DNA from: Acanthaster planci
Taxonomy: Eukaryota > Echinodermata > Asteroidea > Valvatida > Acanthasteridae
Reading direction: 5' to 3'
DNA: 64,000 nucleotides
Assembly: GCF_001949145.1 (NCBI RefSeq)
Contig: NW_019091368.1
Location: 2,798,859-2,862,858 of the forward strand
The notes under the pieces were generated by a model, which worked only from the letters and a program-made list of their open reading frames with translations, was not told the DNA's origin and did no database searches. The stretch's first letter is position 1. Every line of letters starts with the position of its first letter. This document shows positions 46,601 through 59,207 of this stretch, piece after piece. The translations under genes were made by a program, and so were the position numbers.

Positions 46601-49600
46601 ACTCGCGCTGAATGCCACAAACAGTGGTAAAATCTTTCGAAAGAATGACGGATTCTCTCTGCTATTGATAACTAAAAAAATGTTGGCAATTCCTAGCAGC
46701 TAAGTCTTTTGTTCCGAGTAGGGTCTTTTGTTACAAGGCCAAACTCTTTTCTCCGATTTCAGGCTCCCTGGCTTCTTGTATGAAGCCTATGTGCCCGAAG
46801 CCTGTGTGCCCGAAGCCTGTGTGCCCGAAATCGGGCACCCCGGCAGGAAGTGGTTAACAGTTTCCATAAAAGAAAGGTCGTGCTAACTAGAGCACAACTG
46901 AGTTAATCACCAGCACAACACCCAAATATTTTTAAAGGAGCCGTACTGAATCCTCCACTGTGAGAGAAGCTAGCGTCTCATTCTTTGCGCTTAACATGCC
47001 CAATAAAAAGCACAAGTGACGGAGTTGTATCGTCCTTTATCCTGCAAAATCCTCCAAAACCTTTTGGTGGATTCTGAACGACGGGGTGGGTTATTTTCAC
47101 AGTCTACAGCTGTATTGCCATTTCGAAGTAATTTGCCTCTGAAGTTGCTTAGCTATCAGCAAATAATGAATACAGCCTCTGTGAACCAAAGATAAAGGTT
47201 CTTCACCTTGCACCTCCTCCCCGTACTTCAAGACCGACGCTTTCCTCGTCTGCATTTCTCGTACTTGGAGGAGCTCAGCTGCACTGATGTCCTCCTTCCC
47301 CTTTGACTCTGCCTTCCGAGCAGTGACAGGGCCGTGGGTTAGGTGGTGCTGATGAATGGTCTCCGCCGAGGCTCTTGTTGAGCACAGGCGCCAAGCAAGA
47401 GCTGCCTGCTGCTGCTGGAAACACGACCCTTGGCTGGCGACATGAATTACGTGGGAGGGCTTCGAAGAGGGAAAGAAAATGCATAAATGTGGTCATGCCA
47501 TGACGGTCACTGGCAGATTCATGAGGTCAAACAGGACCGAATCACCCCCAAAAGAGGAGGACCTCTTCCTTCACTCCCCTAAGTGGGTAAAAAGTCCAAA
47601 ACTTACCTTCACACCTGAAAAAGAACCATAAAACTTCTCAATGTTTGCAAACACCCCCTCAATAAACATTTTTGCTCTGGATTCACTCGACGGCAGTTTA
47701 CCATGCTGATAAATGAACCCGTTTTCAAGTGATTCATGAACATTCAAGTGTTTGACCACTTGCTCGGCAATGGTCAGCAAGTAGTAGAGGATACCCTTCT
47801 TATCTTCTGTGATACTGGACCAAAGGGTCATGTTTTATGCTCTGCGAAGGTCAGCAAATAAACAAATAACGTTAAGAAAAAATTGGAACTCAAACTTACC
47901 TGTGGATTTGTCTGGCTGAGACTGTCCTCTATGAAGGAACACTGCATCAAGATTGGAGAGGGTGAGCCATCGGGTAAGACAACTACAAAATTTAGTGAGA
48001 TAGCAATTAGACTGTTAACAGCAGTGCAAAGACACCAAAGTCAGCTTGCTTATGTCATTAACCTTAAGAGTCATTGATCCATCAACTTTTGAAGGATTGA
48101 TGACTGTTAGGGTAAAAATAATGGCAACTGGAAACATGCAGGTATGTATCAACCAAGTAGTGATTGAATATTCTTCTACAGGTTCAAATGGAAACCAATC
48201 AACAAAATGTTTTTTATCAGCTTGTTTGTGCATATGAGAAGGGGAACTGCTCCTGAAACACACACAGCATTACATGGTTAATGACTGCTTTGGATGGCAT
48301 GATAGCTAATTGATTGGACTTTAATACATATAACAGGTGCGCCAATTTGAAAAGTTCCCAGAGCTTTCCCAAACTACCTCTTCATGAAATATTTGAACTC
48401 AGTTGCGTACGGCTGACACATTCGGAATGCACACAACGCACACGCCAGTATTCATTTGCACACAATGCTGGTGGTCATTGTACAGTTCTTTGGTTGCTAT
48501 GAGGACAGTTCTTTTGGCCAAGATAGCAAAAGTAGCAAATGTCACGTGACTGGCTTTCAGTAAGTCGAGATACAGAACCTGTGGGTGAGGTATTAACAAT
48601 TACAACTATACCTATAGACAATTATTAGTTATCGCACGAGCGTGAGTGGAAAACAGAATAATGCAGTGTGTCTTTGGCCTCGTGGTATACGGGACTACAT
48701 TATTCCACGTTCCACGAGCGTGAGTGTGATAACGAATTTATCCTTATGCAAACTTGATGGGCAGTAAAGACGTTTGTGCAAATGCACCACCTTTGTATTT
48801 ACAGTAAATGTTGCAGGCGTGCATTTGCTTTTCGAATAAAAATAGCGTAATGCACGGAGTTAGAAAAGTGCACTACGCACGGTTTGATATGAACTGTGCA
48901 ATACAGTTACGTATCACGCTGTTTGTTGCCATGGATTGACCAATCAGAATTGAGAATTCAAGTTTGCTTGAAGATAATTTGCGTAACTGTCAAAGTTTAT
49001 ATATTGAAGCTTCTGACATAAGCAACCACAATAGGGCAAGAGTAAAGATTCCATGTACAGACACACATGTATAAAACACTCGGCCTACGAATATGGTTTT
49101 GTTCTACTTCATAAACAACTTCAATGTTGGGTTCAAGACAATTTCTTCAGTAACAGTAAAGCTGCGATGGTGTTCTGATCTTTGAAGACACCATTCATCC
49201 CCATTGGCTGAACTGGTGAGTTCACAAGTCGCAATACAATAGGAAGCATACATACAATATGAACTAAGAACACTTCAGAACAATGTGAAAAATGCCATGT
49301 GGTCCATCACAATGGTAACTATAGGATTCAGGTACGCTACACCATGACATTTCAAAACAGTTACCTTTGACTTTTTGCAGGTTCTTGTCATATCCGGATT
49401 TTCCCAGAGGCAGCTTCTCATCCAGGATGAACTGATGCAAATCCAGACTGATGTCCGCACGGTTTAACAACCTTGCTGCCTTGGGGTCGCCATCCCTGAA
49501 AGTACAGTCAGCCTGTCCAGCCCCGAAGTCCTCACTTGACCTCTGATCTGAGTTCATGCCCTCTTGCCATTCGGACCTTGGTTTATCAGTTCTGAATTTG

Positions 49601-52600
49601 CAGCGGGAGGCTTTACTGACTAATCTGTCCTGAGTTTCTGTTTTCAGTTCCTGTGATGCGGTTGCTTCAGTTCCACACGTATCAAAGGGCTTTATTCCAA
49701 AGCGGTCCAAAATTTCGGACGAGTATGTAGCTGGCGTCAGACGGCTTACTTGAAATCTAAACAAACGCATGGTACAAAACAACGATCTCTGCACACAAAT
49801 TGTTTACTCTTGACATTCCAAAACCTACCATCAAGTTCTGCAGGATTTTGCAGGATTGAAGATGGCAGAGCTAAGCCACTTTGAGAAGGATTTGATGAAT
49901 CTTTTTCCAAGTCTCACAAATCGATCAAATTATGAGGTGGTAAAGCAGGAATCAAGCCTGAAAGAACTAAACAGTGCATTTGGAGTTTTTGACGAAATGG
50001 TACCTGAGTGTTAGTAAAAAAAAAATATGCCCGAAATATCCACGTACTTGTGTGGGCAAAGCCTAGAAGCATCTGCATATTTCTTGCACGCTATGTTAGC
50101 CCAAGCGCTTACATTCCCTTTTTTTTTAATATTTAAACAACCCAGCCAACACTGCTGTGATTCTTTGGCCCGACTCCCACTTAATCCACATTGCAGCTTG
50201 TTAGGAGACTCAGAAAAAGGACTCAATTTTGCAAAGGCCAGTACTTCTACATTGTCATCCCTCCTCCCTTTTTCCCTGAAAGTGAGACCATTATTAACCC
50301 TAACCCTCCTCAATCCTTCACCTGTTGGAGGACTGAGGAGTGTTAGGGTTAAAATTATCAGTCTCAACATATCTTCTCAATTTCAACTTATTTGATGTAC
50401 TTAAAAGATAATTCTGGCTTTAATTCACGTAATTCATCCGGCCTCTGTGACCTTTGGATTTCATGAACACCAACAAGATGAAAGAGCAGTCTTGTCATTA
50501 CTCCTAAGTACTGAACATCCTTTCTTCGCTAAAATTCTGTCAAAAATAAAAGGCAGCCCTTTAAAAACCAGAGGTGGCAGCAAGTCATTTTTTGCAAGTC
50601 CAACTCAAGTCACAAGTCATTATATACAAGTCAAGTCACGAGTCTCTTTGTACATGTACAAGTCAAGCTGCACATTATTTTGTCCTGCTGTAATCAGCAA
50701 AAAGAACCAGGCAACTTACGAAGTTATGAGTTATAAAAATATATGGGGTCGGGGAGTAGTGTCGATCTGACTTTGGTTGGTAACAAGTCATTTTTTGCGA
50801 GTCCAAGTCAGGTCACAAGTCATTTTTTGCAAGTCCAAGTCAAGTCACAAGTCAAAACTGGTATTTACAAGTCAAGTCACAAAAATAGCGACTCGAGTCC
50901 AAGTCACATGACTCAAGGCAGCAACTCTGTTAAAAACTGGTCTGTGTTTACGAAACTGGAAAATCAAGGAGGCCGGACACTGAACTTTTTTCTTGGCTTG
51001 GCAGACTAACCCTGCAGTTTTGAGCAAAGCTGACAGGTGTTCCGTCAGAAGCAGACCTCTCAACTGACCGAGTGTGAGGTCTTGGTCAACTTGTGAAGCT
51101 ATGTCCCCTGTCTCAACCCTCGCCAGGCTGCTAATGATGATGCCAACTCCTACTGGAGTCACATCAGCTCCCTTGCCTGCAAACTGTCCGTAGTTGTCAC
51201 CCTCAAGCACCACCCCATTCAGGACCTTCTTGAAGATGCTGGGGCGATGGAGCTTGAAGCCCAGTGCTCCTTGCTCTGTGAGTGCGCAGGTATCGATTGG
51301 GAGGGGCCAGTGAAGGGATTCCTTGAGTAGTGCATCGCTGAAAACCTTGCTATCCTGGAAGAGGGTTTTCGGTAAAGAGTACTTTTTAAGCAAAAGTACA
51401 ATTGTAAAGACCTTCAAAACTTTCAAGTGCCAAAAACACGTGTATCAAAAAAAAGTGTATCAAGCACCCTACTATTTTACTCAGAGGCACGGTACAGCCT
51501 TTCCTCCTGCTAAAATCGCCCCATATGCAATCTTTGTTGGTGTTGCTGACACTAAAACCTGTGATGATGATGGTAGGTTATAAATCTTCCAATGATCATG
51601 TTGCAAGTCAATTACTAATTAGACATGTCAAAAAGTGTTTTGAAGGGTGAGCACACTGTGATTTTACATCAGATGACGCTTAGTAACACAAGTGGTCTCA
51701 GGTAGTTAAGGCCAAACACAGAAAATTCAGACACCCCCCAGACGGATAGATAAGGCCACAAAGAGCTTGTAAACCTGGGCTAAGTGTACCCCCAGAACTG
51801 TGGGGTCCAACATCTGCTCCTCTCCCACGGTACTGTACACTACATGGGTGCAAGTGCATGTGTGTTATTCAGCTATACCTATTCATTTCACCGGTTCCCG
51901 ATTCGTCTGTCACACAAGCACAGACTCTCAAGGTGACTAAACAATGCAGCCCAACACATGTTAAGTGAGGCCACGGACGTATATAAAAAAAACCTGGACT
52001 TGCAATGCCTTTGTATGAAAAAGAAGCCAACCAGCGGCCATTTTACCGAGCCGAATACAAAAGCGTGGGTTGACTCCCTTCTATAGACGTCATGAAGAAC
52101 AAAGGCGGGCATTGACAGGAAAGCTTTGTATTTGGCTCAGTAAAATGGCCGCGAGTGGATTCAATGACTCTGTTACACCCCAACTATAGCATCAGTCCCA
52201 ACTATAGTTGGGCCCGTCCCAACTATAGTGCTACAGTTGGGCCGGCCCGACTACAGCAGAGGGGTCCAGTATGCATGATGTGACCAGCAAGTGCCAAAGT
52301 CATATTGTTTACAAATGTCATGTCATTGTTCATAGGGCTAGATGAATTGTGTCACGTGTGAGACACATTGACTTGGATAATGATTAGACATTTTCCACAG
52401 GCATTGGTCAACAATAGTTGGGCCAGCCCAACTGCAGCACTACTATTGGGCTGTCCCAACTATAGTTGGGACTTATGCTATAGTTGGGGCGTAACAACTC
52501 TATAAGCTGATTAAGGGCATTGCGAGTCTAGATTTTATTATACACGTCCGTGCGTGGCGCTGGAGCCAAGGCCCTACCTTAATTTTCAGTCTGTCTGCGA

Positions 52601-52763
52601 CCGCCGCTGCTACGCTGAAATCACCAAGATTTGGTTTTTTACTCCACCTCAAAATTTTCGAATCAACTCTTACATTAACCAGGTTCGTTTTCGCACTGAA
52701 TGATAGAATAAAATGTTCCAGTCTTTCGGAAAAAGCCGTAAATTCTTTCAATAAATCGCTCAT
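43618..52763 (-). CDS. DALRD3: DALR anticodon-binding-domain protein 3 (11 exons, 663 aa)
   Basis: Minus-strand exons 52763-52578, 51354-51011, 49756-49365, 47941-47900, 47806-47607, 47459-47207, 46154-46072, 45686-45557, 45134-44962, 44657-44589 and 43737-43618 join in one open frame. Phases match at all ten junctions. Landmarks of the family: LRGLLLTEHLSALLK in exon 2, GYDKNLQ in exon 3, VIHVAS then FQQQQ in exon 6, VFVMYNYARLCTLF (about 521-534), SLDFGLL with LQYP in exon 9, FLVSLCRDLSSYYSHTHVLG in exon 10, and EPRPHL with LARLHLLKGVQQIL in the last. These C-terminal parts are the helical DALR domain shared with arginyl-tRNA synthetase. In vertebrates DALRD3 partners METTL2 for m3C32 in arginine tRNAs; that role is inferred here. 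It is longer than the human protein (543 residues), mainly through a polar insert in exon 3 and part of exon 5. An ATG at 52805 could add 14 residues. Convergent with the unknown gene. Confidence 0.93.
46782..46826. repeat. 15-bp tandem repeat, three copies
   Basis: GAAGCCTATGTGCCC followed by two copies of GAAGCCTGTGTGCCC and then a partial GAAATCGGGC. It lies in a DALRD3 intron between exons 6 and 7. Confidence 0.75.
48058..48115. repeat. 58-bp palindromic element, family member A
   Basis: TTAACCTTAAGAGTCATTGA ... GATGACTGTTAGGGTAA forms an imperfect palindrome with telomere-like (TTAACCCTAA) ends. It is homologous along its length to the element at 50294-50352. It lies in the DALRD3 intron between exons 3 and 4. 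Confidence 0.65.
48628..48733. repeat. Inverted-repeat element with GTTATC/GATAAC ends
   Basis: It begins GTTATCGCACGAGCGTGAGT and ends CACGAGCGTGAGTGTGATAAC. The internal ATAATG/CATTAT and GGCCTCGTGG/CCACGAG motifs also oppose each other. At 106 bp with no ORF, it is a MITE-like element in a DALRD3 intron. Confidence 0.55.
49862..50014 (+). CDS. Small unrecognised ORF, 50 aa, antisense within a DALRD3 intron
   Basis: An ATG-to-TAG ORF encoding MAELSHFEKDLMNLFPSLTN followed by a polar stretch ending EMVPEC. It looks amphipathic and protein-like but has no recognised domain. It is on the plus strand inside DALRD3 intron 2. It may be a fragment of a retrocopy or chance. Confidence 0.2.
   Translation: MAELSHFEKDLMNLFPSLTNRSNYEVVKQESSLKELNSAFGVFDEMVPEC
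50294..50352. repeat. 59-bp palindromic element, family member B
   Basis: TTAACCCTAACCCTCCTCAA ... GACTGAGGAGTGTTAGGGTTAA pairs along both halves around a short TCACCTGTTGGA centre. It aligns over its length with the element at 48058-48115 in the same orientation. It lies in DALRD3 intron 2. Confidence 0.7.
50581..50916. repeat. AAGTC-type degenerate simple repeat
   Basis: Two blocks, 50581-50669 and about 50783-50916, are built of CAAGTCAAGTCAC and CAAGTCATTTTTTGCAAGTC units. They are separated by about 110 bp of unique sequence. The tract is in DALRD3 intron 2 and ends about 95 bp from exon 2. Confidence 0.8.
52171..52496. mobile_element. MITE-like element with 85-bp inverted repeats and ACTC target duplication
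   Basis: Ends are TGTTACACCCCAACTATAGC on the left and its counterpart TGTTACGCCCCAACTATAGC read back from the right. They pair over about 85 bp, leaving an interior of about 155 bp with no ORF. The flanks are ACTC at 52167-52170 and ACTC at 52497-52500, a likely 4-bp target-site duplication. Each arm contains the perfect 16-base palindrome CCCAACTATAGTTGGG and further CCCAACTATAG units. It lies in DALRD3 intron 1. Confidence 0.85.
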
Positions 52764-53411
52764 TTTCGGACACACGTCACATGTACCTACGGCCGGCCTA
52801 AGCATATATCACCCAGACGACTACTCCTATTGAATCAAAAGAAAAACGAAAACCTCTTTTGGAGCCAGACTAACTTCATAGACTGGCACCATCAGTCCTC
52901 CCATCATTGCTGTACCTTCGTTAAGCTTTTAATTCTGGTAGTGGTGGAATATTGCATAATCTCCTCATCAGGGATGTATATGCAGGCGCGAAGTAACTGA
53001 GCAGAAATTTTACGTAAAGTGACTCCCCCGATGATATCACCTATATTGAGAAATTGAAGTTTCGACTTGAAAATTGCAATGCATGACGCATTTCCGGTGG
53101 TAATTTATTCCATTCTGCCAAAAGCTCTTGGAAATAATGAGAACTTGTAGCAGTCTTTACGTGCGGATGGTTTGATGAAGGAGATTGTTACCTGTTGTCT
53201 TGTGGAATGGTTTGGTTTGATCCGGTATGAGTCTGATTGATGGCAACAATTTTGTTGACAGATTTGTAGACGGGAGGGTCGATCCCTGGGCTGCTCTCCG
53301 ATGTTCCAAGGGCTCCCATTCCACTTGGGACAGCATTTTGCCGGGTGACGCTCTCCCTCTTTCAAGTTGTGTTGTTGATAAAGACATGTATGGCAGATCG
53401 TCGTTGCGGAA

Positions 53412-54365
53412 NNNNNNNNNNNNNNNNNNNNNNNNNNNNNNNNNNNNNNNNNNNNNNNNNNNNNNNNNNNNNNNNNNNNNNNNNNNNNNNNNNNNNNNNN
53501 NNNNNNNNNNNNNNNNNNNNNNNNNNNNNNNNNNNNNNNNNNNNNNNNNNNNNNNNNNNNNNNNNNNNNNNNNNNNNNNNNNNNNNNNNNNNNNNNNNNN
53601 NNNNNNNNNNNNNNNNNNNNNNNNNNNNNNNNNNNNNNNNNNNNNNNNNNNNNNNNNNNNNNNNNNNNNNNNNNNNNNNNNNNNNNNNNNNNNNNNNNNN
53701 NNNNNNNNNNNNNNNNNNNNNNNNNNNNNNNNNNNNNNNNNNNNNNNNNNNNNNNNNNNNNNNNNNNNNNNNNNNNNNNNNNNNNNNNNNNNNNNNNNNN
53801 NNNNNNNNNNNNNNNNNNNNNNNNNNNNNNNNNNNNNNNNNNNNNNNNNNNNNNNNNNNNNNNNNNNNNNNNNNNNNNNNNNNNNNNNNNNNNNNNNNNN
53901 NNNNNNNNNNNNNNNNNNNNNNNNNNNNNNNNNNNNNNNNNNNNNNNNNNNNNNNNNNNNNNNNNNNNNNNNNNNNNNNNNNNNNNNNNNNNNNNNNNNN
54001 NNNNNNNNNNNNNNNNNNNNNNNNNNNNNNNNNNNNNNNNNNNNNNNNNNNNNNNNNNNNNNNNNNNNNNNNNNNNNNNNNNNNNNNNNNNNNNNNNNNN
54101 NNNNNNNNNNNNNNNNNNNNNNNNNNNNNNNNNNNNNNNNNNNNNNNNNNNNNNNNNNNNNNNNNNNNNNNNNNNNNNNNNNNNNNNNNNNNNNNNNNNN
54201 NNNNNNNNNNNNNNNNNNNNNNNNNNNNNNNNNNNNNNNNNNNNNNNNNNNNNNNNNNNNNNNNNNNNNNNNNNNNNNNNNNNNNNNNNNNNNNNNNNNN
54301 NNNNNNNNNNNNNNNNNNNNNNNNNNNNNNNNNNNNNNNNNNNNNNNNNNNNNNNNNNNNNNNNN
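53412..54365. other. Assembly gap (954 Ns)
   Basis: Run of N upstream of the DALRD3 start. Reading frames spanning it are artefacts. Confidence 0.99.
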
Positions 54366-57300
54366 TACTTGTCTGGTTTATAATCTCTAAATTCAACTCA
54401 TTTAATTAAATTATGAATACATTTGGATTAGTTATCACATATTAGTATTCTAAAATGCAATTTCTTGATTAAATACTATTAAATGAAATTAAAACTTAGC
54501 AACTTATTCCGAAGAAGGGTCCCAAGCGTACATATTTTGAAGTTTCGCCTTTTCAATCTTGACTATTCTAAATGAAAAGCGCCCTCTGACTCGCAGTTGC
54601 TCCGTGGTGGTTGACTGCGCTTCCGATTGACTGAACCTGAGTGAATATGTGAATTTTCTAGTGGCACAGATTGGGGAACGTTTTTCTTTCAACCCAAATC
54701 TATTAAGTTAAGAATCACTGGGGGAAAGCAGACTTGTTCAGCATTCATGACGTCATAACGACCGATCAAATTCTCAGGTGCCATTTCCTTCTCAGAGTAA
54801 AAAAAAAAAATTAATACTACAGTGGAAAAAAATGAAGTTCTGAACATCTGGAGCTGGAGAGACAAAAAAATATACACACAAAACAATTGTACCAGAATAA
54901 CAACTTTTTAGTTTGACCTTTGGACTTTCCTTTGAACTTTTGCATGAATAAGTTATAAATGACATATTGAAACAAAAAGTGACAGTCCACGGTCGGAAAT
55001 CAGGGTCAGTTCTTTGGACAATCCCACCATAATGACTAAAACTTATGCCAACCTCTTTTCATTCTTATTCATTTTCTGATATAGGCCTATAACTTTTCAT
55101 GAGTTTTTCCGTTTATCAATATTATGAATGTTATCAATACATCATATTGACTGTAACAAAGATTTTCACGACCAGGTTAAAATTACCCCTCTAACTCACA
55201 GAACACCGACTTTGACCCTGTCTGGTCACCTTAATTCAAAGTGATGAAATAAACACTCAGGTAACATATTACTAAATAATGATTTAAAGAATCTCGCACA
55301 CAGTGCATTCCTTTCGTATAACTGATTTATAGGCCCTACCAATTATTTTCTCTGTTTATTACTTTTCCAGAGTACTTTACCTTTAATTACACTTAAAAGG
55401 TCCTCTTGGTTCAAGACGGCACTTTTATGCGAACATTAAATGGCATTTGCTTGTCTCTATATTACCTTTCCTATCAGATAAATACGGAACTTTGGAGCTT
55501 TGGCAACATTACAAATCGTCTGAAGAGAAACGCTCTTTGAGCTTAATGCGAAGTTGATTAGCGTTGCCGTGCAAACTGTCGATGTCAGGTCCAAAGAACC
55601 TCTTAGTGTTGGTAGGCATATACAATGAAATTATTTACAGAGCTGTACGTTCCTTGTTATTTTTAGTCGTAAGACTTATCCCAAAGCAATTTTAGCGACT
55701 GATGGGGATAACTGGATACGACTGCAAGATGAAAAATCCATTGGCTCAGTATACTAGTAGCGTCCAAAGGGGGTGCAAATGCAACGGGTTATACAAATAA
55801 ACAACAACATGGGGAGACTGTAAAAGGACAACATCGAAGCGTTAAAGGAATAATAAATGTAAAATCAAGATTCATAAAACAAAACTCTGGCTTCATGCCT
55901 GTATATCGATAAAATCGAAATCTAAGGGAACAAAAATTCCAAAGTACAAAAGTTAAGGTTTGGTTAGTAACACTCGTCCTTATTTACTTATGTGGTTGTT
56001 TGTAATTACGTCAAAAACGATAGATTTTCATTTACTTGCGAATCTAAAGAATATTCATTTGCATGTTCTATATTTGGTTGACCTTGAGGTAAACGGTAAC
56101 ATCAAAGCTAAAAAACGATATGTCCACATTTTTATCAGCCTACTCGATAATTTATGCAATCGGTAGCTTCGAACAACGAATCGTAACATCTCTCAGCTTG
56201 AATCCCTTTTAAAACAACATGAAAACTCAACTCAGTTTTGGTGTTTCTTCTCAAATAATGTCTGACCTTTAAAACTAACTCGAGAGCTTGTGGCAAGCAG
56301 AAATTGTAGATACAACGGCTATCTGTACCACTTGACACGATAAGTCAAGTGGGTTTTATCAATACAACACTTGCTAACATTTCGCAATCTGGCAAACCGG
56401 GCATGAAATCAAGAGGAGTCCAGGACTGTTCGAGAGGGATTTTCTCAAACGCCACAAAGACTGACCTCCCCTTCCCCCATCCCAAACCAAACACTGTGGA
56501 ACAGTCATGAGCAAGTTCTTGATTGCGGGGTCAATCTATACGCGTGGGTTAAATAACTTCCTCTGTGGACAAATCTGGAGAGACAAACGGAGAAGGACCT
56601 GCGCAGGCTCACGCGCATGCGCATTTGGCAAATCATGTCACCCCATTGGAGAGGAGGAATGTAACGCGAATGTAACGCGTGCGTAACGCTTGTTCATGGG
56701 CATTGTACCACAGCAGTAATGCAAGATACAGTTGAAAACTGGTTGGAAGTTGGACTTCTAACATCGATTTCAAATCTCCCCCCCCCCCAGGAATTAACAA
56801 GCTGGCATGGTAAACTATCAACGCGGTCCCTTATGTTTCCATCTGACGCACCGGCGTGCTCGTCTGAGCCAGCCCGTTAAACGTTTTGTCCCGTTCAACT
56901 TTAGTAGGATTAATAATAAAAGATTGCTGCGAAGGTAACAGAAAGATAATAACTGTTTCGGAACATGTGGTATTAAAGGCTTTTTTTAATTCTGGTTTTG
57001 CATGTGGCATATAAATGTCTTTATACCGTCCCGAATTTCCATAAGTTTCTTCTAATTAATTTGCCATGCCGATTTTCCTTCGATCAGAGTCCCGAAGCAT
57101 TCCAAAACTCAGTATCCTCCTTGGCAAGGTTATGATGATTTTAAGAATTGTGACCTCCCGTTAGAGTTCCCTAAGTAAAGACCGCTTACGCGATGAGCAA
57201 AAACCCACGGCACACTGAGATTCGCAAAAGTAGACGACCTTCAAAACTGCGTCCTTTACATCCCTTTCCAATGACCTGAAAGTCACGCGATGTGCTATTG

Positions 57301-58900
57301 GGGAGCAGTGGATTATCTTTGAAGAGCAAGATGTCAAAAGCCACCTTAACTCAGGCACACGTGAACGCAACTTGTATATCCCCAATGCGCAAAGGTTAAA
57401 TGAGCACAACATATAAGCACTTGACCTCTAAGGATCATCTTGCGTATACACACGTACAAGCGACTGGATAATTGCGCAAATTGACAGAAATGGAGGTAAC
57501 ACCGCAGACGGCTCGAGCTTTATAGCCTCGTTTTCTTCTCGATTGACGGTAGGCCTCACTCCCTAAAGTGAATTCAAATGGTGCAAAAGTTCGTTCAGCG
57601 ACCGTTTATCGATCCCTCATGTACTCTCCTTGGTAAATCAGTGCACAAAATACATTCGGGGTCCCAAGTCTAATCGACCGATGGTTGACTTAATTAGCCG
57701 TCGCCGATCGAACTTGGCTTTATCGGTGCTTTTTACAAAGCAGTCATGTTTGGGCCTATAGTGGAGGCAGGAGGTAACTCTCATCGCTTGAGTGAAGGTA
57801 CTAGCATACGGCTGCAATTGCTAGCTTGGCGACCAACAGAAACCACCAGATGTAACTATGACGTCAGTCCTGAAAGAATTCCGAAAACGGTCCCTAAAAT
57901 AGGCCTACAAAGTATTATAAAACGATAACAAAAACCGCTCACACTGTACATTCGTATATGCCGACCATTCTCCTTGGTTCCCAAATTTTCCGTACACATT
58001 TACCGAACATTAAATTTGAATAATTTAGGACCATTGATATTGACTTGAAAGCCGAGGAAATGTTAACATTTAAGACAGGAGTAGCGGTCAGCATGTGGTC
58101 CGTATCGTTTAGCTGTACAGAGCGACAAAAGAGGGCTACCACAATATCGGCCATCCTTATAGCACATTTGTCCAAGTCCAATGAAGTGTTCACGATTTAT
58201 ATAAAAAGACCCCACCGCTGGAAACGCCAATATTGCTAATGCCATCCTTGTGAAAGAGGCCAAAAGCATTGCAATGGGGGTCTGGCCATATTATTTGTCA
58301 CGTTCAACTGTTCTCTGTAGACAGACCTTCAAGTTTTTGAAGGAGAAAAAGGACGAACCAGGAACTTTTATTGATGTCGCACTTTGTCATCCCAGGCTAC
58401 CTATAGTTTGAACCAGCCCGACTCTTTGATGGTTTTCTCTAGGTCAGGTTAAACCACTTTATAGGGTGAAGGATCAAGTCCAAACTTGCCTTTATTTAGA
58501 CTGAATGGTGGTTGTTATCAGGCAAGATGCGTCATGTGATCTTTGTCATCCTGACTGGTAGGACTACAATCTTTCTAGAGTTCACAATAAAGGGTTAAGT
58601 GGTTGGTGAGCTGTCGATGACGTTGCGCGTACGCAAGTCTCTAATCAGTTTATCGCTTTGAACAGTCGTATGCATCTCATTAATAATCCAACAATATATA
58701 GGCCTACATTTACTTCCATGATAACGAGCTTGTGTTAAACTACATCGCTGTTATCAATGTTGTCACAGAATGGCTAGAATTTATTAGCTGACAATTTTTA
58801 CAGTTTGTCATGGAAAGATTGAGTCATCGCAATCGTTTTTTTTCTGCACTTAAAAAGTGATTTTCCAACTTGATGGTGTGTGGTGGTAGTGGGGGGTGAA
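54366..58900. other. Intergenic region; no gene seen
   Basis: AT-rich sequence with ORFs under 100 codons, none with matching splice sites or recognisable domains. It contains three of the seven TAGGCCTA palindromes of the window (55082, 57900, 58699) and a C-run near 56778. Confidence 0.5.
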
Positions 58901-59207
58901 TAAGCAGTAACATTTTAGACGGGGAAATCGTGCACTTTTTCCGGGAAATGATGGGAACAATCATGCCACGTGAGGTTGTTGCTCAGATCTTCTAGAAGAT
59001 TTTCTTGAGAAATTGGTAAACCTTTGGGGAAAAGATTTTGCAGTGATCGAAAAATAAGCAGTAACATTTTAAAGGAGGGAAATTGCGTGCTTCTTCCGGG
59101 AAATGAGAGGAGCAGTCGTGCCACGTGAGTTAGTAGTTCAGATCTTCCAGAAAATTTCTTGAGAAATTGGTAAAACTTTGAAGAAAAGATTTTGGTGTGA
59201 TCAGAAT
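58901..59207. repeat. About 154-bp tandem duplication, two diverged copies
   Basis: TAAGCAGTAACATTTTA at 58901 recurs at 59055. Downstream blocks repeat in order: TTCCGGGAAATGA, TGCCACGTGAG, CAGATCTTC, TTCTTGAGAAATTGGTAAA and AAAAGATTTTG. The copies differ at many positions, so the duplication is not recent. No coding content. Confidence 0.8.

Noticed and set aside
53227-54409. ORFs of 344-387 codons
   Set aside because: They span the second N gap; only the flanking bases are real.
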